Positions 1-8,378 of a DNA stretch of 21,968 nt are shown piece after piece (position 1 is the stretch's first letter; the number at the start of each line of letters is the position of its first letter). The position numbers and the translations under genes were made by a program. This DNA comes from Candidatus [Bacteroides] periocalifornicus (GTDB taxonomy: Bacteria > Bacteroidota > Bacteroidia > Bacteroidales > CAJPTX01). The stretch covers positions 1 to 21,968 of the forward strand of contig LIIK01000043.1 of the NCBI GenBank assembly GCA_001421095.1, in the 5' to 3' direction. A model generated the notes under the pieces. The model had not been told where the DNA came from, did no database searches, and was given only the letters and a program-made list of their open reading frames with translations.

Positions 1-95
1 CAGTCGGCATTGCGAGGAGATCGTTGCGGGTATGCAGCGTCGATTGTCATTTGCGCCCACGGAGGCATCAACGGGAACGGCGAATGGGAGGATAA

Positions 96-120
96 CGACG
101 CGGCACGCCGCGTCGCTACG
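96..120 (+). repeat. Inverted repeat, left arm
   Basis: Exact 25-base reverse complement of 269-293. The 20-base core forms a hairpin with 9-bp GC-rich arms around AC. Confidence 0.8.
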
Positions 121-268
121 TCCTCCGAGGAACGGGAGAATCGGTTTTAAACCGCCGTGTTCCAAAGGGGAGACCGCGGCGAAAGGCCTGTAAGGGGGCA
201 ATCTTTATAGGGAGAATCCTTCTTACGGGTAAATCGGTTTCAATCAGGCAATTCGATTTTTCGAAGAC

Positions 269-293
269 CGTAGCGACGCGGCGTGCCGCGTCG
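269..293 (-). repeat. Inverted repeat, right arm
   Basis: Exact 25-base reverse complement of 96-120; the same 9-bp-arm palindrome around GT. Confidence 0.8.
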
Positions 294-341
294 TGATAAA
301 AAATCACCTTTCTATCAATTTGCGAGGTTGGCTATTGCGCC

Positions 342-390
342 CTTGGCAGGGGAGGTGCTGTAGGGGCGGGCCGAAAGTTGCCCGCCCGCT
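342..390 (+). repeat. Dispersed 49-bp hairpin repeat, copy 1
   Basis: Matches the reverse complement of 21777-21825 at 44 of 49 positions without gaps. Its core is a hairpin with arms GGGCGGG and CCCGCCC around a 10-base loop. The copy lies in intergenic DNA downstream of the pseudogene at 476-9310. It looks like a REP-type dispersed palindromic repeat of this genome. Confidence 0.65.
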
Positions 391-428
391 CGCGAGTACC
401 TCCCTTGGTATCAGCACCCTCCGCAGAC

Positions 429-458
429 AAAAAAAGGAGGGGACACCTCCCCTCCTTA
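429..458 (-). terminator. Rho-independent terminator of the S8 peptidase gene
   Basis: Read on the minus strand, a 9-bp stem (AAGGAGGGG / CCCCTCCTT) with a 6-base loop runs straight into seven Ts. It lies 18 bases past the final TAG at 476-478, the right place to end transcription of the large minus-strand gene. Confidence 0.85.
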
Positions 459-475
459 AATCAGTAAACAGGCAG

Positions 476-1255
476 CTACTGCTTAACCACCCGAAGTGTC
501 AGTACTCTACCCTGGGTATCGGTAAGGTGCAGCAGGTATACGCCAGCCGGGAGATCGCCCACTGGCAGCAGCAGCTCATCGCCTCCATTATGGGCTTGGC
601 TTCGTACGACCTGCCCCAGTGTATTCACCATCCTTAGGGTTCTGAGCGCCGTGATATTCTGCAGGCGGAGCATATCGTGACATGGATTCGGGCTGGACAC
701 CACCGCGGTTAGCAGGGAGCTCTCCACCACATTAGGATTCTGCCTGGTGAGCGTGATTGGCACCTCTACGGTACCATCGGCCACCGTGAGGCTACCGTGC
801 ACATCGCTGTAGCCGAGCTTGCTGGCAGTGTAGGGGTAAGCGCCATTGGGTAGCTCTACCGTGGCCACACCTTCAGCATTCGAGTTGAGCTTTTCCCCAT
901 TGATGGTGATGGCAACCTCGGGCAACCGAACTCCCTCTGCATTCACCGTAAAGGTTACCGTGTAGCGCTTAGCAGGCTGCAGCACCACCCTAACGGCAGC
1001 TGAGAGTGACGATACTTTCAGTTGCCCTTCCGCGCTTTGATAACCTGCAAGTTCCACAGAGTAGGTATAATCACCCGAAGGCAATTTGGTAGTGGTGACA
1101 GCCACCCCGGCAGCATCGGTTGCTAGCGTTTCGCCCGCCACCCTTACGGTAGCCGCGCTGAGCGGATGCCCCACGGTATCGACCACGGTGAATGTGGCAA
1201 GCCAGCCCTCCTCTGCGGGCTCAAAATAGGCCACCAGCTCCATGTCATCCTGCAC
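476..1255 (-). CDS. Pseudogene segment 8: regulatory-like repeats and T9SS sorting domain
   Basis: 259 codons. Two carboxypeptidase-regulatory/PEGA-like repeats (AGVAVTTTKLPSGDYTYSVE and EGVATVELPNGAYPYTASK) follow the tail of a B-repeat (MELVAYFEP). Residues about 185-259 form a T9SS type A C-terminal sorting domain (SSPNPCHDMLRL, NTLGQVV, LPAGVYLLHLTD, ending RVVKQ). This domain routes proteins across the outer membrane by type IX secretion and is normally removed on anchoring. Its intact end next to a strong terminator shows where the ancestral gene finished. Confidence 0.7.
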   Translation of the reverse strand: MQDDMELVAYFEPAEEGWLATFTVVDTVGHPLSAATVRVAGETLATDAAGVAVTTTKLPSGDYTYSVELAGYQSAEGQLKVSSLSAAVRVVLQPAKRYTVTFTVNAEGVRLPEVAITINGEKLNSNAEGVATVELPNGAYPYTASKLGYSDVHGSLTVADGTVEVPITLTRQNPNVVESSLLTAVVSSPNPCHDMLRLQNITALRTLRMVNTLGQVVRSQAHNGGDELLLPVGDLPAGVYLLHLTDTQGRVLTLRVVKQ

Positions 1256-4200
1256 GTTTTAGGCGCAATCTCCGCGCTGCTACTACCCATAGCGCCATCC
1301 CAGTGCGAGAATCTGTAGCCCTGCTTGGCCACTGCTTTGGCCGGCTTCGCATCAGCGCCTCTATTCACGGTTTGGGTGTCTGTAGTGGCATTGTCAACCT
1401 CCACAACACCAGCCTCTGGCGGCATCACCCGGTAGGCTATGGTAAGCTGGCTGGGATTCCTGAAGATAGCCGTGTAGGTTCGCCCGTGGTACACCTCAGA
1501 CTGCACGGCGAGGCGAGGTGTGTTGATGCCCTCGCGCCAACGTACAAACTCGTAGGGGCTGGAGGGTACCGCCACCACATCTACAGGGGTGCTGCCCTTA
1601 GCCACCGCCTGCTCTGTAATCGCGGCAGGATCTGGAGTGCCATCGGGCAACACCAAGTGGAATGTGCCAGCCTCGGCGGGTTCGGCCACGTAGCGAATGG
1701 TTAGGTTCTCTACCGATTCCTTGGTAATCACCACATTGTCTAGGGCTACCGTCTTGGCATTGTCTGATTTATAGTACCACCGGAACTGCACCTGCCGCTT
1801 ACCTACCAGGTCGACCTTTGGTATTACAACCTTGGAGAATGTGGGAACGCTGGCCTTCAGCAAGCCGTGGATTCGGGTCCATTCTCCGCCATCGGTTCGC
1901 ATTTCTAGTACATACTGGTTACGGAATATTTCAAGGGCAATGTAGTCCATACTCACCACCAGGTTATCATTCCAGCCGGCATCTAGCCTATAGACATGCT
2001 TCCCGAGACGCACGTTCTGCTCGGTGATTGCACCATCCTTAAACCTCCCGCCCGTACCTACCCTGTAGGCTAGGTGAACGGTAACCTCCTTGAAGCTCGC
2101 CAGCACCTCTAGGTTCTTGGTAACCTTGGTGGCTACGTGCGGATTGTTCACTGTGCCATCGCTCCACTTCAGGAAGGTGTACCCCACTTCGGGCACTGCC
2201 ATTACGGGTTGGCCAGCGCCGCCCGGTGTCACCGTTTGATTGACGGGGCCTACCAAACGTCCTCCTGCACCCTCTACGCTGTAGGCAAGCCTAATGGTGG
2301 CTGGAATCAGCTCTGCCGAAAGCTCAAGATTCTTGCCAACCGTAAGGTCTGCCTCCAGAGTAACATCGGAGTAACCGACCTTGCGCACCGTGACGGTGTA
2401 GGATTGCCCCGCGGGTAGATACCACACCGCAAGCCCGTCCGTATCGCTCTGCAGCATAGTCTCGCCAACGATTACCGATGCCTCAGGCAGAGCAGTCCCC
2501 GATGCGTGCACAGCCACCGCCACCCGCCATAGGTTGCCCTGCACCAGCTCAAACTCCCCATCGGCTGGTGTAACCCGGTAGTAATCGGTCTCGTAGGTCT
2601 TGCCAACGTTTGCCTTCACCGTATATTTCCCCACGGGCAATGAGGGGCTAAGCACCACTTCTCGCCCTGTGGCATCCAGCAGTGTAAAGCAACCCTTGGT
2701 GTAGGGATCGGGCAGTGTACGGCTATCGCCCATATTCACCAGCGTCTGGTACTCATACTCAATGGCTAACGGATACCCTACAGGGTACTGCGCATTGCGT
2801 GCTTTCACGGTAACCTCTCGCTTGGCCACTGTAAATCGCTTACCCACGCTCTGGGCAGCCCCCCACATGCCATGCCCAGGCTGTGTAGCCACAAGCTCCG
2901 CGTCGCCTGGCACCCCAACTATCAGCTTACCGCCAACAGCTGTTACCACCTCGGGCCTCTCGCCCACAAAGGTTATCGGCAAGTGGGAATTCACAGTAGC
3001 CTGCACATCCACGGGCGTATCGCCATAGGTGTAATCCAGCTTGCTCAGCTCCCAGGTAATCACCTGCGCCTGCGCCACCCGTAGCCCGTAGCTCTTCCTT
3101 GTGCCATTCTGCGCCACCACCGTTAGCACCGTGGGCGCTGAGAGATCGAGCGCTGTTATCCCGCTTACCAGCTCTGCCTCTTTGCAGTATAGCTTAGCGT
3201 TCTCGGAGATACTGAACGTTAGCTTGGCCCCGGTGGCATCGCTCAACGCACCTGCCGAGGTCGGCACCTGTAGGATACAGCTCTGCGATATGGCATCGGC
3301 CTCCACATCCTCCAGCAGCCCTGGGTTCAACGACTTCTCCAACTTCAGGCTTATGATGTCGCAGGCCTTGGAGAGATCTTCATGGAAGGTAAGGGTAACC
3401 GTTTGGGAGAGCGGATGGCCAAATGGGGTAGCCGTGGCCACGACCTCTACAGGATTGGTGAAATCGAACACCGTGGTTGGGGTTATCGCCTGGCCACCAG
3501 CACCGAGGGTGAGGGAAACCCCAGGCCACATGGCCAGGATTTCACCCGTAACCCTTGCCCTATCAGTTCCCTTGTCAAAGGTGATGGTGTAGCTGTTCTC
3601 TGAGGTTTCCTCTACCCTAGCCTGCCCGTCGAATCGGAAACCGGAGATCAGCCTCTGCAGCTTCACCCAAATACCATCATGTTCAGCGCTTATTCGCTCT
3701 GGGTTATCGGTAATGATCTCCATCGCCTCCTCATCGCCAGAGAAGACCATCTTATTCTTCGTACCCTCATCAAAGGAGAATTCGCTAAGGTAGTCGGCAG
3801 GGAGCGTGCCATCGGCTCTACGCACGTACTGGAATGGTTTGATCTCGCTTTTATTCAGCGCTTTGCTGCACGTGCGCAGGAGCTTGAACTGCCCGTCGAC
3901 CTTTGGGAATACGTCTAATCCAGGATCCCATTTCCCGAACTTCGGGGCATCGTCTAACCCATTGCCGCCCAGTTCGCACTCTTCACCATCGATAAAGACC
4001 TTCACGTAGCAACTGCCGCCCGAGAACCAGCTAGAGGAGATGCTATCTGCCGTAACTGTGAGGTGATGCCAACGCCCAGGTTGTATGGTTTGCGCCTTGG
4101 TCCAGCGGAGCATCATATCGCCAACATGCATGGCAATGGCGTTGTCTGGCACACCCCCGCTCATCCGGTAGGTGGTGTAGAGCTTGAACCCCGAAGAGTG

Positions 4201-4425
4201 CAATAGGGTGGCGAACTGAGGCCGGTCGATACGGAATATCAGGTCGATAGTCCACTGCTCCTCCTGGTTGAGCGCCGTGGCAATGTCTAGCCCGTTGAGC
4301 TTCTCATTCTCGCCAGTCCAACTGCGAATATCTATGGCGTAGAACCCATTGGGGTCTGGCACAGCGCAATACACTGTATCGCCCACCCTGTTATTCTCAG
4401 GAACGGGATTGTCTACCAGCTCCAC
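1144..4425 (-). CDS. Pseudogene segment 7: LamG-like, MBG-like and InlB-B-type repeats
   Basis: 1,093 codons, the longest open piece. A LamG/concanavalin-type module comes first (about residues 28-200: WTIDLIFRIDRP, PGRWHHLTVTAD, VKVFIDGEE). It is followed by Ig-like regions, an MBG-type module starting at LDYTYGDTPVDVQATVN, and a regulatory-like repeat (VRKVGYSDVTLEADL). InlB-B-type repeats close it (GYTFLKWSDGTVNNP, YEFVRWREGINTP, GYRFSHWDGA). The frame is lost at the TTTT run 1257-1260; one more base gives PKNVQDDMEL and joins segment 8. The last 37 or so residues are out-of-frame. These modules would be adhesive or structural in a cell-surface protein. Confidence 0.65.
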   Translation of the reverse strand: MELVDNPVPENNRVGDTVYCAVPDPNGFYAIDIRSWTGENEKLNGLDIATALNQEEQWTIDLIFRIDRPQFATLLHSSGFKLYTTYRMSGGVPDNAIAMHVGDMMLRWTKAQTIQPGRWHHLTVTADSISSSWFSGGSCYVKVFIDGEECELGGNGLDDAPKFGKWDPGLDVFPKVDGQFKLLRTCSKALNKSEIKPFQYVRRADGTLPADYLSEFSFDEGTKNKMVFSGDEEAMEIITDNPERISAEHDGIWVKLQRLISGFRFDGQARVEETSENSYTITFDKGTDRARVTGEILAMWPGVSLTLGAGGQAITPTTVFDFTNPVEVVATATPFGHPLSQTVTLTFHEDLSKACDIISLKLEKSLNPGLLEDVEADAISQSCILQVPTSAGALSDATGAKLTFSISENAKLYCKEAELVSGITALDLSAPTVLTVVAQNGTRKSYGLRVAQAQVITWELSKLDYTYGDTPVDVQATVNSHLPITFVGERPEVVTAVGGKLIVGVPGDAELVATQPGHGMWGAAQSVGKRFTVAKREVTVKARNAQYPVGYPLAIEYEYQTLVNMGDSRTLPDPYTKGCFTLLDATGREVVLSPSLPVGKYTVKANVGKTYETDYYRVTPADGEFELVQGNLWRVAVAVHASGTALPEASVIVGETMLQSDTDGLAVWYLPAGQSYTVTVRKVGYSDVTLEADLTVGKNLELSAELIPATIRLAYSVEGAGGRLVGPVNQTVTPGGAGQPVMAVPEVGYTFLKWSDGTVNNPHVATKVTKNLEVLASFKEVTVHLAYRVGTGGRFKDGAITEQNVRLGKHVYRLDAGWNDNLVVSMDYIALEIFRNQYVLEMRTDGGEWTRIHGLLKASVPTFSKVVIPKVDLVGKRQVQFRWYYKSDNAKTVALDNVVITKESVENLTIRYVAEPAEAGTFHLVLPDGTPDPAAITEQAVAKGSTPVDVVAVPSSPYEFVRWREGINTPRLAVQSEVYHGRTYTAIFRNPSQLTIAYRVMPPEAGVVEVDNATTDTQTVNRGADAKPAKAVAKQGYRFSHWDGAMGSSSAEIAPKTCRMTWSWWPILSPQRRAGLPHSPWSIPWGIRSARLP

Positions 4426-4467
4426 AATAACCGAATGCTGCCCTACCGCGGAGAGGTCTGCCTTGTG

Positions 4468-5037
4468 CTACAGCGTAACCTCTCGCTTCCCCTTGTAGGC
4501 CGCGAGCCTATTGGCACCGTGGCAATCTACCAGTTCCTCTACAGGGGGCAGATCGTCCACAAAGATCCTCACTTGTGCCGCCCTGTCGAAGTCGGTGTCT
4601 GAGAGGTTATACATATCGAAGGTGATGTCCTGGGTAGCGCTTAGCCGCTTACCACTCTTGCCGATTCTGAGCTTGGTCAGTAGCAAATCGCCAGCCTGTG
4701 GGAATCCGCCCTCAAAGAGCTCCAGCGTGAAATCTTGCACATCGCCTAGGGTTGGCACGGCGCACGGGCCCGTGATCTCGCTCGTGGGAGCCATCATGAG
4801 GCGCATACACTTCACGCCCACCGTATAGCCTGCCAGATCGTAGCTCACTACAACCGCATTCTTGGTCCCCTTCTCTAGCGGCACCGTTTTCTGTTCGCTG
4901 GGCTCGAACTCCCCATCGTCATCCCAGTCCACCCACATGCTTAGACTCCAGTTCTCGGTAGGCTCCTGGTGGGGTGTTACGGCAATGCTCACTTTCCCAT
5001 CGCCCTTGTAGGCGGGGAATGGGGTGAAGGAGGCCAC
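4468..5037 (-). CDS. Pseudogene segment 6: GEVED domain and CARDB-like module
   Basis: This contains a GEVED domain: VDWDDDGEFEPSE is the acidic, Ca-binding-like loop and LGDVQDFTLELF the closing motif that names the family. A CARDB-like module begins after it (ITFDMYNLSDTDFDRAAQVR). The frame stops at TAG 4468-4470 after KREVTL but continues in the same phase with HKADLSAVGQHSVIVELVD, which completes the CARDB-like strand pattern. The stop is therefore a nonsense change inside a domain. Confidence 0.6.
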   Translation of the reverse strand: MASFTPFPAYKGDGKVSIAVTPHQEPTENWSLSMWVDWDDDGEFEPSEQKTVPLEKGTKNAVVVSYDLAGYTVGVKCMRLMMAPTSEITGPCAVPTLGDVQDFTLELFEGGFPQAGDLLLTKLRIGKSGKRLSATQDITFDMYNLSDTDFDRAAQVRIFVDDLPPVEELVDCHGANRLAAYKGKREVTL

Positions 5038-5077
5038 GGTGTAGCGCGGGGTATCCTCCGTTCTGCGATAGGCCGAA

Positions 5078-6097
5078 CTAGTACTTGTTATACACCTGCA
5101 CTACGCCCAGGTAGTTCCCCTCGGTGGGGAGCTGGGTGGAGAAGCAATAGCGGTCATAGATCGCCTTTATCGTATCCACATTATCTCGAGCATCGGTGTC
5201 ATCGCCCTCTATAGTTACCACGACCTCGGTGGGGTTCGCCATCGGCACCTTGAGCTTCTTGTTCAGTGTGTACTCATGCACGCCTGGCTGCACCTCGGGG
5301 AGCGTCTCTACCAGCACGAATTTCCCCTTTTGCAGGACCGAGACCTCCACCTCTTTCTGAGGTACATCCCAGCGGTTATTGATTTTGACCTTCACGGGAA
5401 CCTTGCCGATTTCTCCGCCCTTCACGTCCATTAGGGCGGCCTCTGCCCCCACGAGCGCGAGCGGATTCCGCGGCTCTACCATATCTACCTCGGCTATCCA
5501 ACCCTCATTCTCGCTGTCGGATATCGAGTTGAAGTAGAACGTTATACCACCATCCTCCGCCTCTGAGACGTAGGTTATAGAGGGTGTGCCATCGCCCACG
5601 AGGTCGCCCATCAGAATATCGCGTATCCTCCCCTTAGAGAGGTCTAGCTCGCTGGTTGTAATATCTGAGGTGAAGACGATGAGCTGTGCACGCTGGTCGG
5701 TCGTCTTGAACTTCAGGAATCGAACCCGCACCTTCTTTGAGGGATCTGATGGGAGGAACTTGAGCGTAGAGCGCTCGTCGCTAGTATGGTTGCCAAGCGC
5801 CCCCCCATTGTCGGTGTAGATGGTGGGGCCGGTTACCCGGGTTACGATTTTGGGGTCGCGTGGCACCGTGCCGAACATGGTCTGATACCACTCTGTAGTG
5901 CCCTGCACCACCACTCGGCCCATGCTATTCACGGTGTAGTCGAGGTAGCCATTCTTGCTGGGATTCAACGGATCTACCACGCACTCAAAGCGTAGGGGTA
6001 TCAGTTCACCCAGGGGCCGATCTGTCGATAGATCCACTTTGATGTCGACATCCCTGTAGGCCATGCCACGGAGTTCATCCACCTCTACCTGAGACAC
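5078..6097 (-). CDS. Pseudogene segment 5: CARDB-like and jelly-roll modules
   Basis: 339 codons of beta-rich extracellular sequence. The first part (about residues 20-215) resembles carbohydrate-binding or jelly-roll modules. The second part (about 220-320) looks CARDB-like, with PVKVKINNRWDVPQKEVEVS followed by VVVTIEGDDTDARDN. These are inferences from pattern only. The segment ends with VQVYNKY then TAG at 5078-5080. The next frame starts SSAYRRTED and continues into a GEVED domain, so one extra base or two missing bases lie at about 5078-5085. Confidence 0.55.
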   Translation of the reverse strand: MSQVEVDELRGMAYRDVDIKVDLSTDRPLGELIPLRFECVVDPLNPSKNGYLDYTVNSMGRVVVQGTTEWYQTMFGTVPRDPKIVTRVTGPTIYTDNGGALGNHTSDERSTLKFLPSDPSKKVRVRFLKFKTTDQRAQLIVFTSDITTSELDLSKGRIRDILMGDLVGDGTPSITYVSEAEDGGITFYFNSISDSENEGWIAEVDMVEPRNPLALVGAEAALMDVKGGEIGKVPVKVKINNRWDVPQKEVEVSVLQKGKFVLVETLPEVQPGVHEYTLNKKLKVPMANPTEVVVTIEGDDTDARDNVDTIKAIYDRYCFSTQLPTEGNYLGVVQVYNKY

Positions 6098-8013
6098 CCA
6101 TTTATATCGCCACGGTAGGCCTTTACCACGAGGTTCCGGAGCGTATTAGTACACCTGTTGCTCAGCACCAACTTCACGGTCTCTACGCCCAGATTAGCGC
6201 CAGACTTCGGGTTCTCCTTGTACATGAGCACCACGGCATTCTCGCTCTCAGGACTCTCTAGGCTCACGCTTACCACCCCGAGGAAATCGTTCGAAGAGCG
6301 GCCAGCGAACTCAATCACCACCCGATGCTTCTGCCCTGCTGGGAGGAGGTAGCACCAATCAGATATGAACTTCGTAGCCAGATTCTCGGTAACACCGCTA
6401 AGGCTCGTGAGCACTTGATCGCCGTCTTTACCGGCCTTCACCCGCATACGAGCCGTGGTATTATTCTCCGAGTACGAGCTAACCAGCTGACCTGTGATAC
6501 GAAATAGCACATTCTGCCCAGCGGGAATACCTGTGAGGTCGAGGTCGCACATCGTCATAGAGCCGATGTTCTTCGCATTCCGAGTGTAGTCAAAGTAGTT
6601 ATCGGCATTAAACTCCTTGAACCCACCCGTGCAGGCCAACGCAAAGAGATTTGATCCTACCGCAACATCACCATAGCCCACATGCTCATACTTCACCCCA
6701 ATATTCTCACCATGCTCTACGCTGAAGTAGCGCGTGGGGTACTTCACAAAGCTCTCCACAAAGGGGAGTTGCGCTGCCGTAAGGGTTACAGGGGTGGCGT
6801 AGCGAGCCAGCACCCCAAGCGAGCGCTTTCCGTAGCTCTCATCATCCACCTTAGCCGCCACGCTGAATATCGGGCGCTCTATCCCGTTCACCACTCCATC
6901 GGGTACCGTGAACTCGGACTGGCGGGTCTCACCAATCTTTCGGAAAACCGCCCCCTTATCAGGATCGGCCAATAGGACCACATAACCCTCTGTGGCGGCC
7001 GTATTACCCTCCCAGGTAAGCTTCCAGCCACTCGTACCGCACTCTGGCCACTCTATCTCCAAATCGGTAGGCTGCGGTGCAATGGTGAACGGGTGCGGAC
7101 TCACAGCCATCTGTCCAGCAGCATCCACCACCCGAAGCAGCGCCCGCTTTGTAATCGGAGCATCGGCAGGGATAGTAATCGGGTAGGTGAACATGGGGTT
7201 TTGCATCCCACCAATCCTACTCCAGCTCGTGCCACCATCATAGCTCAGCTCCACGCTGTAGGGCGATTGTATCCCCTCTACCGCAAGCAGAACAGAGCCG
7301 TTCTGGCTACAGAGCATCCCGTCGGCTGGTGATATTACCCTCGGCTCGGGAACCTCAAAATACCAGGTTAGCACAAAGCCCTGTACACCCTGGGCAACAG
7401 CATGGGCCTTTACCGTCATTGCAATCTCCGTAACCCCTTTCAGGTCGGCACGGGATAGGGTCACCTGTTCTATGTTATTGAGGGTGTCTACCTTACGTTC
7501 AGCGTTCTTCTCCAAACCCTCGGGTCTATGATCGCACACCCAAGGGAGGTACTCATTCACCGTGAGGTCGAGGTCGTTCACCAGCGTCTTATCACGAAAT
7601 TTGTACTCCTTGGCCACCGCGGGGTCATTCCACACCAGCATAACCTTTACGGCGGTAGCCTCTGGGGGCACTGCAATCCTCTGGGTAAGGCTCCTGCCCA
7701 ACTCCAACTCTCCCTGCAGATACCATCCATTCTCCAGAGCCTCTACCGCATGCTCGGCATTCATGATACCGTAGCCGAATTGGAAATCTGGCCCAGGCCG
7801 CCCGGCATCGGTAGCCGTATTGGCCAGCAGGGCGCGAAGTAGCACGTTGGGCATGCCTTTCCCTTGGTTCAGCTGGGCGTAACGCTCGCTGATTAGGGCC
7901 GCATGCCCTGTTACGGTAGGGGTGGCCATGCTGGTACCATCCATATTGCCGTAGGCATTCGGAGGCACCGTGCTGAGAACCTGCTTGCCCTTCGCGCAGA
8001 TGGTGGGGAACAT
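6085..8013 (-). CDS. Pseudogene segment 4: end of S8 domain plus beta-rich modules
   Basis: 642 codons. It begins with the S8 tail: the catalytic Ser in MDGTSMATPTVTGHAAL lies near residue 28. A jelly-roll-like P/C-terminal module follows (KVMLVWNDPA ... NDLDLTV), as in other Bacteroidota S8 proteases. After that come Ig/fibronectin-like stretches and a region resembling cleaved-adhesin or jelly-roll modules (LPFVESF ... IEFAGRSSNDF). It ends four residues after a frameshift at the CCC run 6097-6099; adding one base gives NGVSQVEVDEL and continues into segment 5. Confidence 0.65.
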   Translation of the reverse strand: MFPTICAKGKQVLSTVPPNAYGNMDGTSMATPTVTGHAALISERYAQLNQGKGMPNVLLRALLANTATDAGRPGPDFQFGYGIMNAEHAVEALENGWYLQGELELGRSLTQRIAVPPEATAVKVMLVWNDPAVAKEYKFRDKTLVNDLDLTVNEYLPWVCDHRPEGLEKNAERKVDTLNNIEQVTLSRADLKGVTEIAMTVKAHAVAQGVQGFVLTWYFEVPEPRVISPADGMLCSQNGSVLLAVEGIQSPYSVELSYDGGTSWSRIGGMQNPMFTYPITIPADAPITKRALLRVVDAAGQMAVSPHPFTIAPQPTDLEIEWPECGTSGWKLTWEGNTAATEGYVVLLADPDKGAVFRKIGETRQSEFTVPDGVVNGIERPIFSVAAKVDDESYGKRSLGVLARYATPVTLTAAQLPFVESFVKYPTRYFSVEHGENIGVKYEHVGYGDVAVGSNLFALACTGGFKEFNADNYFDYTRNAKNIGSMTMCDLDLTGIPAGQNVLFRITGQLVSSYSENNTTARMRVKAGKDGDQVLTSLSGVTENLATKFISDWCYLLPAGQKHRVVIEFAGRSSNDFLGVVSVSLESPESENAVVLMYKENPKSGANLGVETVKLVLSNRCTNTLRNLVVKAYRGDINGCLR

Positions 8014-8378
8014 ACGACCATCGTCTTGCGACCCCAGCTGCTGAACTCGGTCATCGCACCCAGTTTATCTACAGCCCCCACGTGGAGCGAGTTCTTGGAG
8101 CGATTACCCGAGGTGCCATAGCCCTCCTTGCCGTAGAGCGAGGCTATCTGCGGTTGGCACGAAGTCTGGTCATTCCCAGCTGCGAATATATGCTGCAGCG
8201 TAGGGTAGGTATTGGTGAGGAGATCCAGATTATAGTCTGAAGCCAAGTAGGCCAGCTCGTCGAGAAAACCGCAATAGTAGCCGAGGTGGATACCATAGGA
8301 GTTCTGCGTGAGGGTGATCCCCCTCTTCTCCTGGGCTCTGGCCATCTCCTGCTGCGCGCTCAGGCCATTCTTCTGCAC
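7911..8378 (-). CDS. Pseudogene segment 3: middle of S8 domain
   Basis: This carries the central part of the S8 fold, including the oxyanion-hole Asn in FAAGNDQ and the LHVGAVDKLGAMTEFSSWG strand. The true frame enters upstream of the first start codon at 8378, by repair of the run at 8409-8412. It is lost again after SSWG at the CCCC run 8032-8035, where one more base gives SQDDGRMFP and leads into the Ser motif. The final 30 or so residues of the open frame are therefore out-of-frame. Confidence 0.6.
   Translation of the reverse strand: MQKNGLSAQQEMARAQEKRGITLTQNSYGIHLGYYCGFLDELAYLASDYNLDLLTNTYPTLQHIFAAGNDQTSCQPQIASLYGKEGYGTSGNRSKNSLHVGAVDKLGAMTEFSSWGRKTMVVCSPPSARRASRFSARCLRMPTAIWMVPAWPPLP

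Larger units (their letters stand above)
96..293. mobile_element. MITE-like unit bounded by 25-bp inverted repeats
   Basis: Bases 96-120 and 269-293 are exact reverse complements over 25 bp. Each arm is itself nearly a perfect palindrome: 9-bp arms CGACGCGGC and GCCGCGTCG around a 2-base centre (AC or GT). The 148-bp interior has no credible reading frame but contains a 13-base palindrome at 142-154 (CGGTTTTAAACCG) and a repeated GGGAGAATC. The pentamer GATAA lies at 91-95 and at 295-299, one base away from the right end, so a target-site duplication is possible but not clean. There is no transposase, so if mobile the unit would depend on one elsewhere. It could equally be two independently placed palindromic REP-type repeats. 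Confidence 0.4.
1..428. other. Non-coding stretch rich in palindromic repeats
   Basis: No convincing gene is seen here; the open frames lack recognisable motifs and overlap repeats. The stretch holds a 198-bp unit bounded by inverted 25-bp repeats (96-293) and one copy of a 49-bp hairpin repeat (342-390). It lies downstream of the terminator of the large minus-strand gene that ends at 476. Confidence 0.6.

Noticed and set aside
1..90. Resemblance between the window start (reverse strand) and the last 60 bases, sharing TTGATG and GTGGGCGCA
   Set aside because: The shared words are short and unequally spaced; without a search this is within chance for GC-rich DNA.
293..637. Plus-strand open frame of 114 codons near the window start
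   Set aside because: It crosses the hairpin repeat, the terminator and the antisense of the T9SS sorting domain; its composition is that of a shadow frame.
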